64,000 nucleotides of DNA from Paenibacillus piscarius (lineage in GTDB: Bacteria; Bacillota; Bacilli; Paenibacillales; Paenibacillaceae), in the NCBI RefSeq assembly GCF_022234545.1, contig NZ_JAIEUI010000020.1, forward strand, positions 1 to 64,000. The letters run 5' to 3'. Below are positions 32,234 to 41,668 of the stretch, one piece after another. The translations under genes were made by a program, and so were the position numbers. A model generated the notes under the pieces. That model had not been told where the DNA came from. It saw only the letters and a program-made list of their open reading frames with translations, and did not search any database. Each line of letters begins with the position of its first letter. Position 1 is the first letter of the stretch.

Positions 32234-33754
32234 ATGTTAGAAAAAGAAGAGCGTGTCCTGAAACAGGACGCCCAGGAGGTCCAGCTTCATGCAAAGGAGA
32301 TTCAGGAAATGAAAATTTATAATGCCATGCGCAGTGGAATGGCGCAAGGGAACAAACGCAGCAAACGGCGTTTCTATTCCTATGGGGCCGGCGCCGTATT
32401 AGCCGCTGCCGCAGCCATATTTGTGCTTGTCTCATCCATCGGCTTGCCGGCCGGAGGTACAGACGATTCGGTCCTCGGCGGTTCCGTGCAGACGACCAGT
32501 ACCACAAGCTGGAATGATTTTGCGGACTATCGCAAGCAGCCATTAACGAACCGGCTGGTTGGCGGCATCCTGGAACGAAATCTGGTAAAGCCGGTGCGTC
32601 AAAGCGCATCAAACAAAGGATATCGCATGGATGTGGATGGTGCCGTCACAGATGGCCGTAAAGTGTATATCCTATTCAATGTACACAACGGTACCGATAG
32701 AGTAGTCGATTATGGGCATTCAAAAATTCAATTCGGTGATTATGAGGTTCCAGATCCGCATCGGGGCGCAGCTCTGGAGTTAGTATACAGTGGCGAATCC
32801 AGAATTCAGCCCGGCGAAGATAAGAAATTTATTTATTACACTAACTATCCGGCTGCCATCACTGATTCCAAGGAGGTGAAGTTCACTCTAATTCTCTCGG
32901 AAGCATCCGACCAGGCACTCACCTCCAGCAGCAACAAGTATCGGACCAGCCTGGAGGTATCGTTTCAGCTTGACCCGGACGAATTCAAAGACCAGGTACG
33001 CACACTCCCTGTGAATCGCACGCTTACAGTGGACGGTCAGAAGATCAAAGTACGCCAAGTACAGTATACTCCGTTCCATACTTATGTCGATCTGGAGTAT
33101 GACAAGGCGAACACCAAACAGATTTTCAGCCTGCTGAACCCTGTTCTGATCGCAACGACCGGGAGTCAATCCGAGAAATTGGTTTATCCGGGTAAAATCA
33201 CGGCCGATAATTCCGAGGTGTACAAAGACCACTCGCAGGCAACACTGGTGTTCAGGTATACAGGGCTTAACCAGCCGGACTCCATGGCGCTGAAGATTGC
33301 CGGCATCTCGGCTCTGGAGCCAGACCGTATGAAATTTGTGGTCGATCTGAACAAGCAGGAAGTGATTGAAGCACCGACATACGGTTTTGAAATTGTCACC
33401 TCCAAACAAGAACATCATGCAACAGCAGAAGAGATTTTGCTCCGGCGCAAAGTGACTGGCATGTTTTATTATACCGATTCGCAAGGGGCGGTACAGGCAG
33501 AGTCCATCGGCGTAGGACTGGACGACACATTTACCGATGCCAGCGGCAAGGTGCATGATAGAACCAATCGGGAAACGCCACTAATTGAATTCGGCGGAAC
33601 CACGGTCTCTAGAGATGGTACAGGAATTGTCGAGATGAGTTTATCTTTTGGCAGTCAAGCTGCAGATTACCCGCAGCCGCTTACCCAATCCGTCTGGCGC
33701 ATTTGGAATCCTATTATGGAGACGCACAGTATCGAGCTGTTCACGAAAAAATAG
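32234..33754 (+). CDS. DUF4179 membrane protein, probable anti-sigma factor
   Basis: 506 aa: a cytosolic N-terminal helix region of about 40 residues, one membrane segment (about 47-68, AGAVLAAAAAIFVLVSSIGL) and a large extracytoplasmic beta-rich domain. It includes the DUF4179 block GYRMDVDGAVTDGRKVYILF. Type II membrane proteins of this kind encoded next to ECF sigmas act as their anti-sigma factors. AGGAGGTGA five bases before ATG 32234 fixes the start; a GTG at 32210 overlapping the sigma stop is in frame but lacks a site. Ends at a strong terminator. Confidence 0.87.
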   Translation: MLEKEERVLKQDAQEVQLHAKEIQEMKIYNAMRSGMAQGNKRSKRRFYSYGAGAVLAAAAAIFVLVSSIGLPAGGTDDSVLGGSVQTTSTTSWNDFADYRKQPLTNRLVGGILERNLVKPVRQSASNKGYRMDVDGAVTDGRKVYILFNVHNGTDRVVDYGHSKIQFGDYEVPDPHRGAALELVYSGESRIQPGEDKKFIYYTNYPAAITDSKEVKFTLILSEASDQALTSSSNKYRTSLEVSFQLDPDEFKDQVRTLPVNRTLTVDGQKIKVRQVQYTPFHTYVDLEYDKANTKQIFSLLNPVLIATTGSQSEKLVYPGKITADNSEVYKDHSQATLVFRYTGLNQPDSMALKIAGISALEPDRMKFVVDLNKQEVIEAPTYGFEIVTSKQEHHATAEEILLRRKVTGMFYYTDSQGAVQAESIGVGLDDTFTDASGKVHDRTNRETPLIEFGGTTVSRDGTGIVEMSLSFGSQAADYPQPLTQSVWRIWNPIMETHSIELFTKK

Positions 33755-33760
33755 AATAGA

Positions 33761-33803
33761 GCAAGAAGCCCCGCCCAGCCGACAGGCTTGCGGGGCTTCT
33801 TGC
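33761..33803. terminator. Bidirectional terminator
   Basis: A 14-bp perfect stem (GCAAGAAGCCCCGC with GCGGGGCTTCTTGC) between the converging DUF4179 and glucanase genes, with T-rich flanks (TTGCTTAGTTT on the plus strand). Confidence 0.85.
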
Positions 33804-33831
33804 TTAGTTTAGCCTTTGGAGCTTCCGCTCC

Positions 33832-35070
33832 CTAATTAAGCTTGATAAACTGCCACTTCTGCGCATCCGTTCCGTTGTCCGTCCATTGCTGCACGACCGC
33901 TCCGTCTGCCGTGGAAGAATTCGACACATCCATCGCCAGCCCGCTGGCCTTGGAGATCACTTTGTAATACCCGCCGCCGACGTCGATGATTTTCCACCGC
34001 TGGGCGTTGCTGCCATTGTCATTGGCCTGCTGAAGCTGGACACCGCTGGCGGTGGAGGCATTCGGCACATCCAGTATTTTGCCGCTGTGCATAGCTGTGA
34101 GCTTATAGTAGCCGTCCCCGGTACTCTCCACCTTGAACTGCTGGTTGGCAGCGGTCAGGTTGGTCCACTGATGGACCTTCGCTCCGTCTGCTGTGGAGAC
34201 ATCCTTCACATCCAGCACTTTGCCGCTCGCCTTGTTCATCAAGGTGTATACCCCGCCGCTGACAATGCCGCTTGACGGAGCGCCTTCCTGGTACACCCGC
34301 ACATAATCCACGAGCATCTGGGCCGGGAAGCTGGTTGACCCGTTCGGAGCACCCGGCCAATTGCCGCCTACGGCAAGGTTCAAGAGCAGGAAGAACGGTT
34401 TCTGGAACTCTTCCGTGTTACCGGTCCCGTTCTCAATATAGAATTCATTGAACTGGTTGCCGTCCACGAACCAACGGATGTACTTGGAATCCCATTCCAC
34501 GCTGTATACATGGTATTGGGAGAAGTCCAGATTTCCGGACACCCGGCCGAATTCGGCATGGCCTCCTGCATCCCAGTGCACCGTGCCGTTAACGGCAGCG
34601 TTATTGTTCACCCGCTCCATAATGTCGATCTCACCGCAGGCCGGCCAATAGGCGGTATTAATATTGGAGCCGAGCATCCAGAACGCAGGCCATAACCCCT
34701 GGCCGGACGGCAGCTTGATTCTGGCTTCGATTTTGCCGTATGTGAAATTCTTCAGCCCCTGCGTCTTGATCCGCGCCGAGGTATAGTTCATGCCTTCATA
34801 GGATTCCTTCTGTGCAGTGATGACCAGATTGCCGCCGGTCACCTTCAGATTCTGTGAACGGTTGGTATAGTATTGCAATTCATTGTTGCCCCAGCCCCCG
34901 GTGCCTGTGCCGATCTCGGCTGTCCAGTTCCCGGTATTGAGTGAGGAACCGTCGAACTCGTCGCTCCAGACCAGATTCCAGTTGGCTGCACTTGCACTCC
35001 CCGCAGGCACCAGAGCGATTAATAACGTGAACAGCAGGAACAAACTTAGAGCCCTTCCTCTTCTCAGCAT
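33832..35070 (-). CDS. Secreted GH16 endo-beta-1,3-glucanase with ricin-type carbohydrate-binding module
   Basis: 412 aa. A signal peptide ends near GSASA-AN. The GH16 domain (to about 265) carries the catalytic GEIDIMERV block, whose two Glu residues are nucleophile and acid/base. GLWPAFWMLGSNI, HVYSVEWDSKYIRWFVDG and PFFLLLNLAVGGNWPG are typical of laminarinase-like members acting on beta-1,3-(1,4)-glucans of fungi and plants. Residues 272-412 form a beta-trefoil with three repeats each containing a QQW/QRW-type motif (ANQQFKV, AQRWKI, AQKWQF). ATG 35070 has GGAGG six bases upstream; ATG 35073 is adjacent. It acts outside the cell. Confidence 0.95.
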   Translation of the reverse strand: MLRRGRALSLFLLFTLLIALVPAGSASAANWNLVWSDEFDGSSLNTGNWTAEIGTGTGGWGNNELQYYTNRSQNLKVTGGNLVITAQKESYEGMNYTSARIKTQGLKNFTYGKIEARIKLPSGQGLWPAFWMLGSNINTAYWPACGEIDIMERVNNNAAVNGTVHWDAGGHAEFGRVSGNLDFSQYHVYSVEWDSKYIRWFVDGNQFNEFYIENGTGNTEEFQKPFFLLLNLAVGGNWPGAPNGSTSFPAQMLVDYVRVYQEGAPSSGIVSGGVYTLMNKASGKVLDVKDVSTADGAKVHQWTNLTAANQQFKVESTGDGYYKLTAMHSGKILDVPNASTASGVQLQQANDNGSNAQRWKIIDVGGGYYKVISKASGLAMDVSNSSTADGAVVQQWTDNGTDAQKWQFIKLN

Positions 35071-35260
35071 CATTGTCCTCCTCTTTGTTTTTCGTGAATG
35101 GCCGGCGTTCCTTCAACACACGCGGTACGTTCGCGCCGTTGAAACCTAACCCAACCGGTTTCGGAATTGGACATGGTAACGCCTTCATCCACTACACCCC
35201 ATATATATCGTTTTTATTCCCGCACAGAACCGGATTTTTGACAAATCAGCGAACACAGTA

Positions 35261-35285
35261 AAAGACCGCTTCCACAGCAAAGCGG
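35261..35285 (-). terminator. Terminator of the hypothetical gene at 35323
   Basis: CCGCTT/AAGCGG stem (35266-35271 with 35280-35285), followed on the minus strand by TCTTTTAC, about 40 bp past the stop codon. Confidence 0.55.
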
Positions 35286-35322
35286 CCCTCTACTCTATTC
35301 CATCTGTTCCGGTAGCCTTCTC

Positions 35323-35970
35323 TTACTCCATTCCGTTCTCTTCCCGGATCTTGTACAAGCCCTGCAGCAGCAGCTCGGACGGATCACGGTTAAGCTGCAG
35401 ATGCATCAGCAGCAGGTGAAGCGGGATCGCGCAGACATTGTTCCCGTCCGTGATGGCAGGGAAGCCTGCCTCGAAGACCGGACCGTGCTCTTCATTCCAG
35501 GCGAGTCCGGCATGGACCTGCTCCGGTGCGAACTCCTCGGTTACCGCGGCAATGCACATAGGAACCAGCACATTATCCACAGCAGCCTTCGCTTCCTCTT
35601 CGCTGGTGAGCGGCCGTGGCATGGAGTTGCCGCCCTTGATCTTCATCAGCTCGTGGAAGAAGGAGGCCATCCAGATCTCCGGACTGTTGCCGGACTGGAA
35701 CCGGTTCGCCAGCTCACGCAGGAAGAAGCCGCAATAGTAATCCGAATTCTCCTGATCCTTCACCCGGTATATGAATACCGGCCCGTAAGCCTCCAGATTC
35801 AGCACCTGGCCCTCGACATCACTGAAGCTCATCTTCAGCGCTACAATGCCGTTATGAAAAACAGCCTTCAGCAGCTCGTTCCAATTCTCTTCGGTCATGG
35901 TCTGCCCGGCAGCTTCTGCTTCGCCGCCTGTGGTTCCACCAGTTGGTTCATTCTTTGTTTCATTCGTCAT
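35323..35970 (-). CDS. Hypothetical protein
   Basis: 215 aa, acidic and soluble. After a Gly/Thr/Glu-rich N-terminal tail (about 25 residues) the body is mixed alpha/beta: NWNELLKAVFHNGIVALKMS, GPVFIYRVKDQENSDYYCGF, and VTEEFAPEQVHAGLAWNEEH. No catalytic motif or membrane segment is seen. ATG 35970 follows GGGGTGA with 8 bases spacing; the frame extends nine codons further. Single gene with its own terminator. I do not recognise a family. Confidence 0.75.
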   Translation of the reverse strand: MTNETKNEPTGGTTGGEAEAAGQTMTEENWNELLKAVFHNGIVALKMSFSDVEGQVLNLEAYGPVFIYRVKDQENSDYYCGFFLRELANRFQSGNSPEIWMASFFHELMKIKGGNSMPRPLTSEEEAKAAVDNVLVPMCIAAVTEEFAPEQVHAGLAWNEEHGPVFEAGFPAITDGNNVCAIPLHLLLMHLQLNRDPSELLLQGLYKIREENGME

Positions 35971-36043
35971 AATTAGATTCACCCCGCCTTCTATCATACC
36001 ATCCTATTGAACATGGTAACATACCATATCTCTCAGGCTCAAA

Positions 36044-36057
36044 TGGAAAGCGCTCCC
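36044..36057 (+). promoter_or_regulatory. Possible CcpA (cre-like) site before the aldolase gene
   Basis: GGAAAGCGCTCCC within 36045-36057 matches the core GAAAGCGCT of the palindromic cre form. It lies about 30 bp upstream of a TATACT -10-like box. The match is partial, so this is a weak suggestion of carbon catabolite control. Confidence 0.3.
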
Positions 36058-36147
36058 GTTCGCGGTGTATGTCCTGCCGGTGAAGTGCTATACTAAGCAG
36101 ATAGAGTCACCATCCATTCATTTCACAGAAGGGAATGATACAGAACG

Positions 36148-37035
36148 ATGAATACCGAACAACTGGACAGAATGCATACCGGCAGAGGCTTCATAGCTGC
36201 CTTGGATCAGAGCGGCGGAAGCACCCCCAAGGCCCTGCGGCAATACGGCATCAAGGAAGACCGTTATACCGGCGATGAAGAGATGTACAAGCTGGTCCAC
36301 GCCATGAGAACCCGCATTATCCAGAGCCCCGCCTTCCAGTCACAGTATATTCTCGGTGCGATTCTGTTCGAGAACACGATGGACCGGTCCATTGACGGGC
36401 AATTCACTGCCGATTACCTGTGGAAGCGTAAAGGGGTCGTGCCTTTTCTCAAAATCGATCAGGGACTGGCCGAGCCTCAGCATGGCGTACAGCTGATGAA
36501 GCCTATTCCCGGCCTCGATGACTTGCTGGGGCGGGCAGTGGACAAGCATATCTTCGGCACCAAAATGCGTTCGGTCATTCATGAAGCCAACCCGGAAGGC
36601 ATTCATCTTGTGGTGCAGCAGCAGTTCGAGCTGGCCCGGCAGATCGCTGCATTCGGGCTGGTTCCGATTGTTGAACCCGAGGTAGACATCCTCAGCCCGG
36701 ATAAGCAGGCGTCCGAGCAGATCCTGAAGCGTGAGCTGGCCAGTCACCTGTCTGAGCTGGACGAGGACGTTAAGGTAATGCTCAAGCTGTCTCTCCCGAC
36801 TGAGGATGATTTCTACCGCGACCTCACCGCCGATCCCCATGTGGTGCGGATCGTAGCCCTGTCTGGAGGGTATACCCAGGCTGAAGCGAACGAGAAGCTC
36901 GCCCGCCAGCATGGCGTGATTGCCAGCTTCTCCCGCGCATTGTCCCAAGGGCTCACCGATCAGCAGAGTGACGAGGAATTTCACAAGACTCTCTCTGCCT
37001 CCATTGAAGCTATCTATGAAGCTTCCATCACCTGA
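36148..37035 (+). CDS. fda: Class I fructose-bisphosphate aldolase
   Basis: 295-aa glycolytic/gluconeogenic enzyme that cleaves fructose-1,6-bisphosphate through a Schiff base and needs no metal. It has the N-terminal signature GFIAALDQSGGSTPKAL, substrate-site LKIDQGL, and Lys213 in VMLKLSLP at the place expected for the Schiff-base lysine in the Staphylococcus-type class I aldolases. Length is standard. The ribosome site GAAGGGA is about 13 bases upstream, slightly far. Single gene bounded by a bidirectional terminator. Probably works beside a class II enzyme encoded elsewhere. Confidence 0.94.
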   Translation: MNTEQLDRMHTGRGFIAALDQSGGSTPKALRQYGIKEDRYTGDEEMYKLVHAMRTRIIQSPAFQSQYILGAILFENTMDRSIDGQFTADYLWKRKGVVPFLKIDQGLAEPQHGVQLMKPIPGLDDLLGRAVDKHIFGTKMRSVIHEANPEGIHLVVQQQFELARQIAAFGLVPIVEPEVDILSPDKQASEQILKRELASHLSELDEDVKVMLKLSLPTEDDFYRDLTADPHVVRIVALSGGYTQAEANEKLARQHGVIASFSRALSQGLTDQQSDEEFHKTLSASIEAIYEASIT

Positions 37036-37050
37036 ATAGATAAAACAAGA

Positions 37051-37079
37051 AAGACCCCGGGCCACCAGCCTGGGGTCTT
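37051..37079. terminator. Bidirectional terminator between aldolase and LLM genes
   Basis: AAGACCCC (37051-37058) pairs with GGGGTCTT (37072-37079), with extra inner pairing. The minus strand continues TTCTTGTTTTA and the plus strand CCTGTATG. Confidence 0.7.
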
Positions 37080-37103
37080 CCTGTATGCAGCAGCAGTCTA
37101 TAG

Positions 37104-38153
37104 CTACACGCTTGCCAATCTGGCGGCTTCCTCCCGCACCATCGGCGCAACCTCCGTCCCGAAGAGACGGATGGCCTCCATCACCTCGGCATGAGGCATG
37201 GAGCCGTGCGGGACATGCAGCAGGAACCGGGTAATCCCTACGTGCTCGTACAGATGGATGATTTTGCGGGCAACGGTTTCCGGGTCCCCTACATACAAAG
37301 CCCCATCAAAGCTGCACGCTGCATCATAATCCGCACGCTCATAGGAAGGCAGCCCCTTCTCCACCGCCCGGACATTCGTTCGTGCATGGGTGGACGGGAA
37401 GAATTGCTCGACCGCCTGCTGCCGGGTCTTCGCCACAAAGCCGTGAGAGTGTGAGGCAATCGGGAGCTTAGACACATCATGTCCGGCTTTGGCCGCAGCT
37501 TCCTTATACAGCTTCACATGCCTGGCATAATCGGAAGGGTTCACATTGCCGATAATCGCCAGGGCAAAGGGCAGCCCCAGCGTACCGGCACGGACGGCCG
37601 ATTCCGGGCTTCCCGCACTTGCAATCCACACCGGCAGCGGGTTCTGCTCAGGACGCGGGTAGATGCCCAGATTCTTAATGGCCGGACGGTGCTTCCCGCT
37701 CCAGGTTACCCGCTCCGACTCGCGGAGCTTCAAGAGCAGCTCAAGCTTCTCGTCAAACAGCTCCTCGTAGTCCTTCAGATCATAGCCGAACAGCGGAAAG
37801 GACTCGGTGAACGAGCCGCGTCCGACCATAATCTCAGCCCGGCCGTTCGAGAGGCCGTCCAGGGTGGCGAAATCCTGAAATACACGCACCGGATCGGCTG
37901 AGGAGAGGATCATGACCGCACTGCTCAGGCGGATTCTCTCCGTCAGCGGCGCAGCAGCAGCCATCAGTACTGCAGGTGACGAAGCGGCAAAATCAGGCCG
38001 GTGATGCTCACCTACGCCGTATACATCCAGCCCCACCTGATCCGCAAGCCGGATCTCCTCCACGACCTCACGCAACCGCTCCGCATGGCTCAGAGTTACT
38101 CCGGTCTTCACATCAGGCGTTGTCTCGACAAAGGTGCTTATTCCAAGTTCCAC
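37104..38153 (-). CDS. LLM class flavin-dependent oxidoreductase
   Basis: 349-aa luciferase-like TIM-barrel protein that uses reduced flavin (FMN or F420-like). Motifs: GLDVYGVGEHHRPDF, SSAVMILSSADPVRVFQDFA, GRAEIMVGRGSFTESFPLFG and PLPVWIASAGSPESA. The start is taken as GTG 38153, since GGGAGG lies 8 bases upstream; the ATG at 38180 would place that site inside the gene. It follows the M16C protease gene by 38 bp on the same strand, so they may be co-transcribed. The substrate is unknown; the group includes alkanal and other monooxygenases. Confidence 0.9.
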   Translation of the reverse strand: MELGISTFVETTPDVKTGVTLSHAERLREVVEEIRLADQVGLDVYGVGEHHRPDFAASSPAVLMAAAAPLTERIRLSSAVMILSSADPVRVFQDFATLDGLSNGRAEIMVGRGSFTESFPLFGYDLKDYEELFDEKLELLLKLRESERVTWSGKHRPAIKNLGIYPRPEQNPLPVWIASAGSPESAVRAGTLGLPFALAIIGNVNPSDYARHVKLYKEAAAKAGHDVSKLPIASHSHGFVAKTRQQAVEQFFPSTHARTNVRAVEKGLPSYERADYDAACSFDGALYVGDPETVARKIIHLYEHVGITRFLLHVPHGSMPHAEVMEAIRLFGTEVAPMVREEAARLASV

Positions 38154-38191
38154 TAATAGTTCCTCCCAGATGTCATTCATTCATGAATATG

Positions 38192-41122
38192 TTACTTCAC
38201 TAGCTCCTCCAGGCTGCCGAACAGGCCGGAGGCCGACTTCAGCTTGGCTTCATTACCGACCACACAGATATAATTCTGCGCAGCTACAGCCTGCATCAGA
38301 CCGGCATAGCTGCGGATATCTGCAGCCGTAGCCGACAGGATCTCATCACGCTCGCGCTGAAGGTCTTCTGTACTGAGCTGTTCAAAATAGTATCGGTCCG
38401 CCTGCCGCCCCTGTGCTCCGGGACTCAGCGGCTGGTCCAGCATCGCCAAGGTGCCGATGATCGCTCCCTCCATCTCCTCTTCGCCCGCTGCATAATCCGC
38501 AGCAAACTGGTACGCCCGGTCATATATCTCCAGCGTCTCCTGCAGATTAGGATCGCGGTAGGAGGTGAACAGGAGAACGCCGTCCCGCCGCAGCTGCAGA
38601 TTCGCGCCATAAGCACCGCCCTTCACCCGGACTGCATTCCACAGGTAGGTCAGGCTGAGGATTTTTTTGAGCACCTGGAGCTTGCCGGAATACGTGAAGC
38701 CCAGCTTCTTATAGTCATAGCCTTTGACCACGTATTGCACTTGGCTCGCCGACATGAAGCCCTCGTTATCTGCCCGGCCGCGTGCAGTCAAGAGCGGCAT
38801 CCGCCGGGTCTGCCGGTTCTTCAGATCCAGCTCCGTAAAATGCGCAGCAAATTCGGCAAAGGTATCCGGGGTCCCGGTTACCGAGAGCGTCACATTCTGC
38901 GTATTGAACAACACCTCACTGATGTCCTTAAGCGTCTCCGCAAGGTCATCGGCCTGCCGGTCCATGCTGCGGGCCAGCTCCTTAATGAACTGATAATAGG
39001 CCACGCCGCCCAGCTGTTCCTCATACATTCCTCTGTCCGAGAAGTAGGAGAGCGCACGGCTGGCTGCAATCTCATTGCCCTTCTGGATCAGCGCCGCTTC
39101 CATGGCCGAGGCCTCCCGGCGGACAATCTCCTGCAGCTTGGACAGATGGTCCAGCCGGCTGTGGTAGAGCATTTCATGAAGCAGCTTCAGGGAAGCGCCG
39201 ATATTACCCTGCATGACTTTGATGCGTGCGCTGAACTTGGCCTGATAGCCTTGCTCTGCCGCCTTTCCGGCTCCGAACACCTCATTCTGAAACCGGATGC
39301 CCCCGGTAGTCATTCCGATCTCGCTGGTCAGATCCTCAATGCTGTAGGCCTCCGTCTCCACTTGTCCAAGCACCCTCGCCAGTACCTCCAGATAAGGAAT
39401 CTGATCAGCTGCGAGAACGCCTGTATCCCAGTACAGCTTGATGTAGCCGATGGTATTCGCAGCCACCTCATGATGCAGCACCTTGATTCCATCCAGCGTA
39501 TGCTCATATGTAGGCACTCTGTCCGGAACACTGCGGTCAATGTCGTGCAGCGTCAGCTTTGGAAGCTTCGCAAGCTCTGTGGCAGCATCCGGCGTATTCT
39601 GACGCTCCAGCAGCTTCTGTGTGCGGATGACAAGCTGATCCAGCTCCGGCGGAGTCAGTGAGGCCTGATAGGCAGCCAGACGGCTGCGCAGCGCCGCTTC
39701 CCGCTCACCCGCCAGAGTCTGCGAGGGCTTCAGAACCACGACACTAGAGTGGCTGCTGTTCAGCAGATAGGTCTCAATCAGGCGCTCGAAGTAACCGTCT
39801 GTACTCTGTTCGCGGATAGACGCAAGTGCAGCCTCATATTCCAGATAAGTGGACGGCGAACCGTCATACAGCCAGGACTTCATTACTTCCATGCTATAGG
39901 TCAGGCCCTTCGGATATTGGGCGAAGTCGGCTTCCCGCAGCTCGAATTCCTTGCTGTTCACCGCGGCCAGCACCAGCTTCTGATCCAGGCCTTCCTCAGC
40001 CAGGCGGCTTAACGTGGCTCTGACCAGCTTCACGAAATCCTCCTTGGCCTCCGGGTTGGAATGCGTCAGCGCTATCCCCAGCATAGGCTGAGCCATACTG
40101 TCCGAATAGAAGGCAACTACATCCTTGCCAAGCCCGCTCTCCAGAAGCGCTTGCTTCAGCGGGGCGGCGTTGCTGTCCATCAGCATGTTTTTGAGAATGG
40201 CGAAGGCCAGATTCAGCTCCCGGTCGAGGGAGGTTCCCAGGACATAATTCAGGCTCACATATGTCTTGTCTGCGGTGCTCTCCGCCGCCAGAATCGGATA
40301 TTCCGCTGCAAGCTCCGTGATCCCGGTGGGCTGTTGCAAGGCAATTGACGTATCCACAGTCTTGCGGGTATAGCGGCTAAGGTACTCCTCATCGATGTAC
40401 TTCAGCCGGTCTTCAATATCCACGTCTCCATAGAGATAGAAATAACTGTTGGACGGGTGGTAATAGTTACGGTGCGCATCCAGAAACTGCTCATAGGTCA
40501 AGGCAGGGATATCCTGCGGGTCTCCGCCGGAGGAATGATGGTAGATGGTATCCGGGAAAAGCGACTTTTTGATCCGGTCAATCAGGACCGTCACCGGCGA
40601 GGAATACGAGCCTTTCATCTCATTGTAGACGACGCCCTTATAGATCAGCTCATCCTCCGGCTTCGCCAGCTCGTAATGCCACCCCTCCTGCTCAAAAATC
40701 TCCGGCTGGCCGTAAATATTCGGCTGAAACACGCTGTCCAGGTAGACCTCCATGAGGTTGGCATAGTCCTGGTGATTGCGGCTGGCTACTGGATACATCG
40801 TTTTGTCGCTGAACGTGAATGCGTTCAGGAAGGTCTTCATCGAGCCCTTCAGCAGCTCCACGAACGGCTCCTTCACCGGAAATTTCTCCGACCCGCAGAG
40901 GACCGAGTGCTCCAGAATATGAAACACACCTGTGCTGTCCTCCGGCGGAGTGCGGAAGGTGACGCTGAATACCTTGTTGTCATCCTGATTCTGAACGTAG
41001 AGCAGCCGTGCGCCGCTCTGCTGATGCTCCATCGTATATACGTTGGATTCGATCTCACGGATATACTCCTGATGTACGACTTGAAACCCGGAATAGACCC
41101 CGCCTGTCATTAAGCTGCTCAT
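38192..41122 (-). CDS. M16C family zinc metalloprotease (presequence protease/insulinase type)
   Basis: 976 aa, the length of single-chain M16C peptidases. The inverted zinc motif HxxEH is His68-Ile-Leu-Glu71-His72 in GVFHILEHSVLCGS, with the distal Glu region following (KEPFVELLKGSMKTFLNAFT). Two homologous halves make a closed chamber that degrades peptides; the C-terminal half contains YRDPNLQETLEIYD. There is no signal peptide, so it acts in the cytosol. AAGGAGGG six bases before the ATG fixes the start. Upstream partner of the LLM oxidoreductase gene. Confidence 0.94.
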   Translation of the reverse strand: MSSLMTGGVYSGFQVVHQEYIREIESNVYTMEHQQSGARLLYVQNQDDNKVFSVTFRTPPEDSTGVFHILEHSVLCGSEKFPVKEPFVELLKGSMKTFLNAFTFSDKTMYPVASRNHQDYANLMEVYLDSVFQPNIYGQPEIFEQEGWHYELAKPEDELIYKGVVYNEMKGSYSSPVTVLIDRIKKSLFPDTIYHHSSGGDPQDIPALTYEQFLDAHRNYYHPSNSYFYLYGDVDIEDRLKYIDEEYLSRYTRKTVDTSIALQQPTGITELAAEYPILAAESTADKTYVSLNYVLGTSLDRELNLAFAILKNMLMDSNAAPLKQALLESGLGKDVVAFYSDSMAQPMLGIALTHSNPEAKEDFVKLVRATLSRLAEEGLDQKLVLAAVNSKEFELREADFAQYPKGLTYSMEVMKSWLYDGSPSTYLEYEAALASIREQSTDGYFERLIETYLLNSSHSSVVVLKPSQTLAGEREAALRSRLAAYQASLTPPELDQLVIRTQKLLERQNTPDAATELAKLPKLTLHDIDRSVPDRVPTYEHTLDGIKVLHHEVAANTIGYIKLYWDTGVLAADQIPYLEVLARVLGQVETEAYSIEDLTSEIGMTTGGIRFQNEVFGAGKAAEQGYQAKFSARIKVMQGNIGASLKLLHEMLYHSRLDHLSKLQEIVRREASAMEAALIQKGNEIAASRALSYFSDRGMYEEQLGGVAYYQFIKELARSMDRQADDLAETLKDISEVLFNTQNVTLSVTGTPDTFAEFAAHFTELDLKNRQTRRMPLLTARGRADNEGFMSASQVQYVVKGYDYKKLGFTYSGKLQVLKKILSLTYLWNAVRVKGGAYGANLQLRRDGVLLFTSYRDPNLQETLEIYDRAYQFAADYAAGEEEMEGAIIGTLAMLDQPLSPGAQGRQADRYYFEQLSTEDLQRERDEILSATAADIRSYAGLMQAVAAQNYICVVGNEAKLKSASGLFGSLEELVK

Positions 41123-41214
41123 TCTTTTCCCTCCTTGGTTCAGGACTGCCCTGATTTCATGAGCTTATCATATCTCGGCTTTCGGGTTCCACTGCCGCCG
41201 GCATGACGCTCCGG

Positions 41215-41580
41215 TTATACCCGGCTCAGCTTCTGAGCTGCCTCTTGCTCATCTGCCACGAAGAAGAAATCCGTTCCGTGATTGCATTCATAGATGAAAT
41301 CACGCAGACTGCGGCTGGTATAGCCGCTGAAGTCCCCGACTATCGCCGCCTTCACTTGATAATTAATGAACTTCTGCAGTATCTCGCCGGCCAGCCGTGT
41401 CTTGAGGTCGAAGAATTCCTCGCTCAGCAGTGCCTTATGTATCACTATGCGGTCGCAATCCGTTTCATATCGGACCGACATCAGCAGGTCGAGCGCGCTC
41501 TGGACATTGTTCACGATGGCTTCGCTTCCGCGCAAGACCGCTATTTTTGTACCGCCGGCTTCTATTGTTGTTATGTTCAT
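41215..41580 (-). CDS. DUF4180 domain protein
   Basis: 121 aa. The pattern ALDLLMSVRYETDCDRIVIH, KALLSEEFFDLKTRLAGEIL, QKFINYQVKAAIVGDFSGYT, SRSLRDFIYECNHG matches the DUF4180 family of small cytosolic proteins. AGGAGGAA with 6 bases spacing fixes ATG 41580; the open frame extends 17 codons further without a site. It stands divergent from the VOC gene at 41669. No biochemical function is established. Confidence 0.82.
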   Translation of the reverse strand: MNITTIEAGGTKIAVLRGSEAIVNNVQSALDLLMSVRYETDCDRIVIHKALLSEEFFDLKTRLAGEILQKFINYQVKAAIVGDFSGYTSRSLRDFIYECNHGTDFFFVADEQEAAQKLSRV

Positions 41581-41668
41581 AGTGTGTTCCTCCTGATCTG
41601 GTATGTTAAGCTGTAGAGAACGCGTACTCATCTACGCAATTGAATTATACAGCAAAGGATGAAGTTGC

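Noticed and set aside
36044..36057. Firm CcpA control of the aldolase gene
   Set aside because: The match to cre is only partial and the promoter behind it is weak, so it is listed as a low-confidence site and not as a finding.
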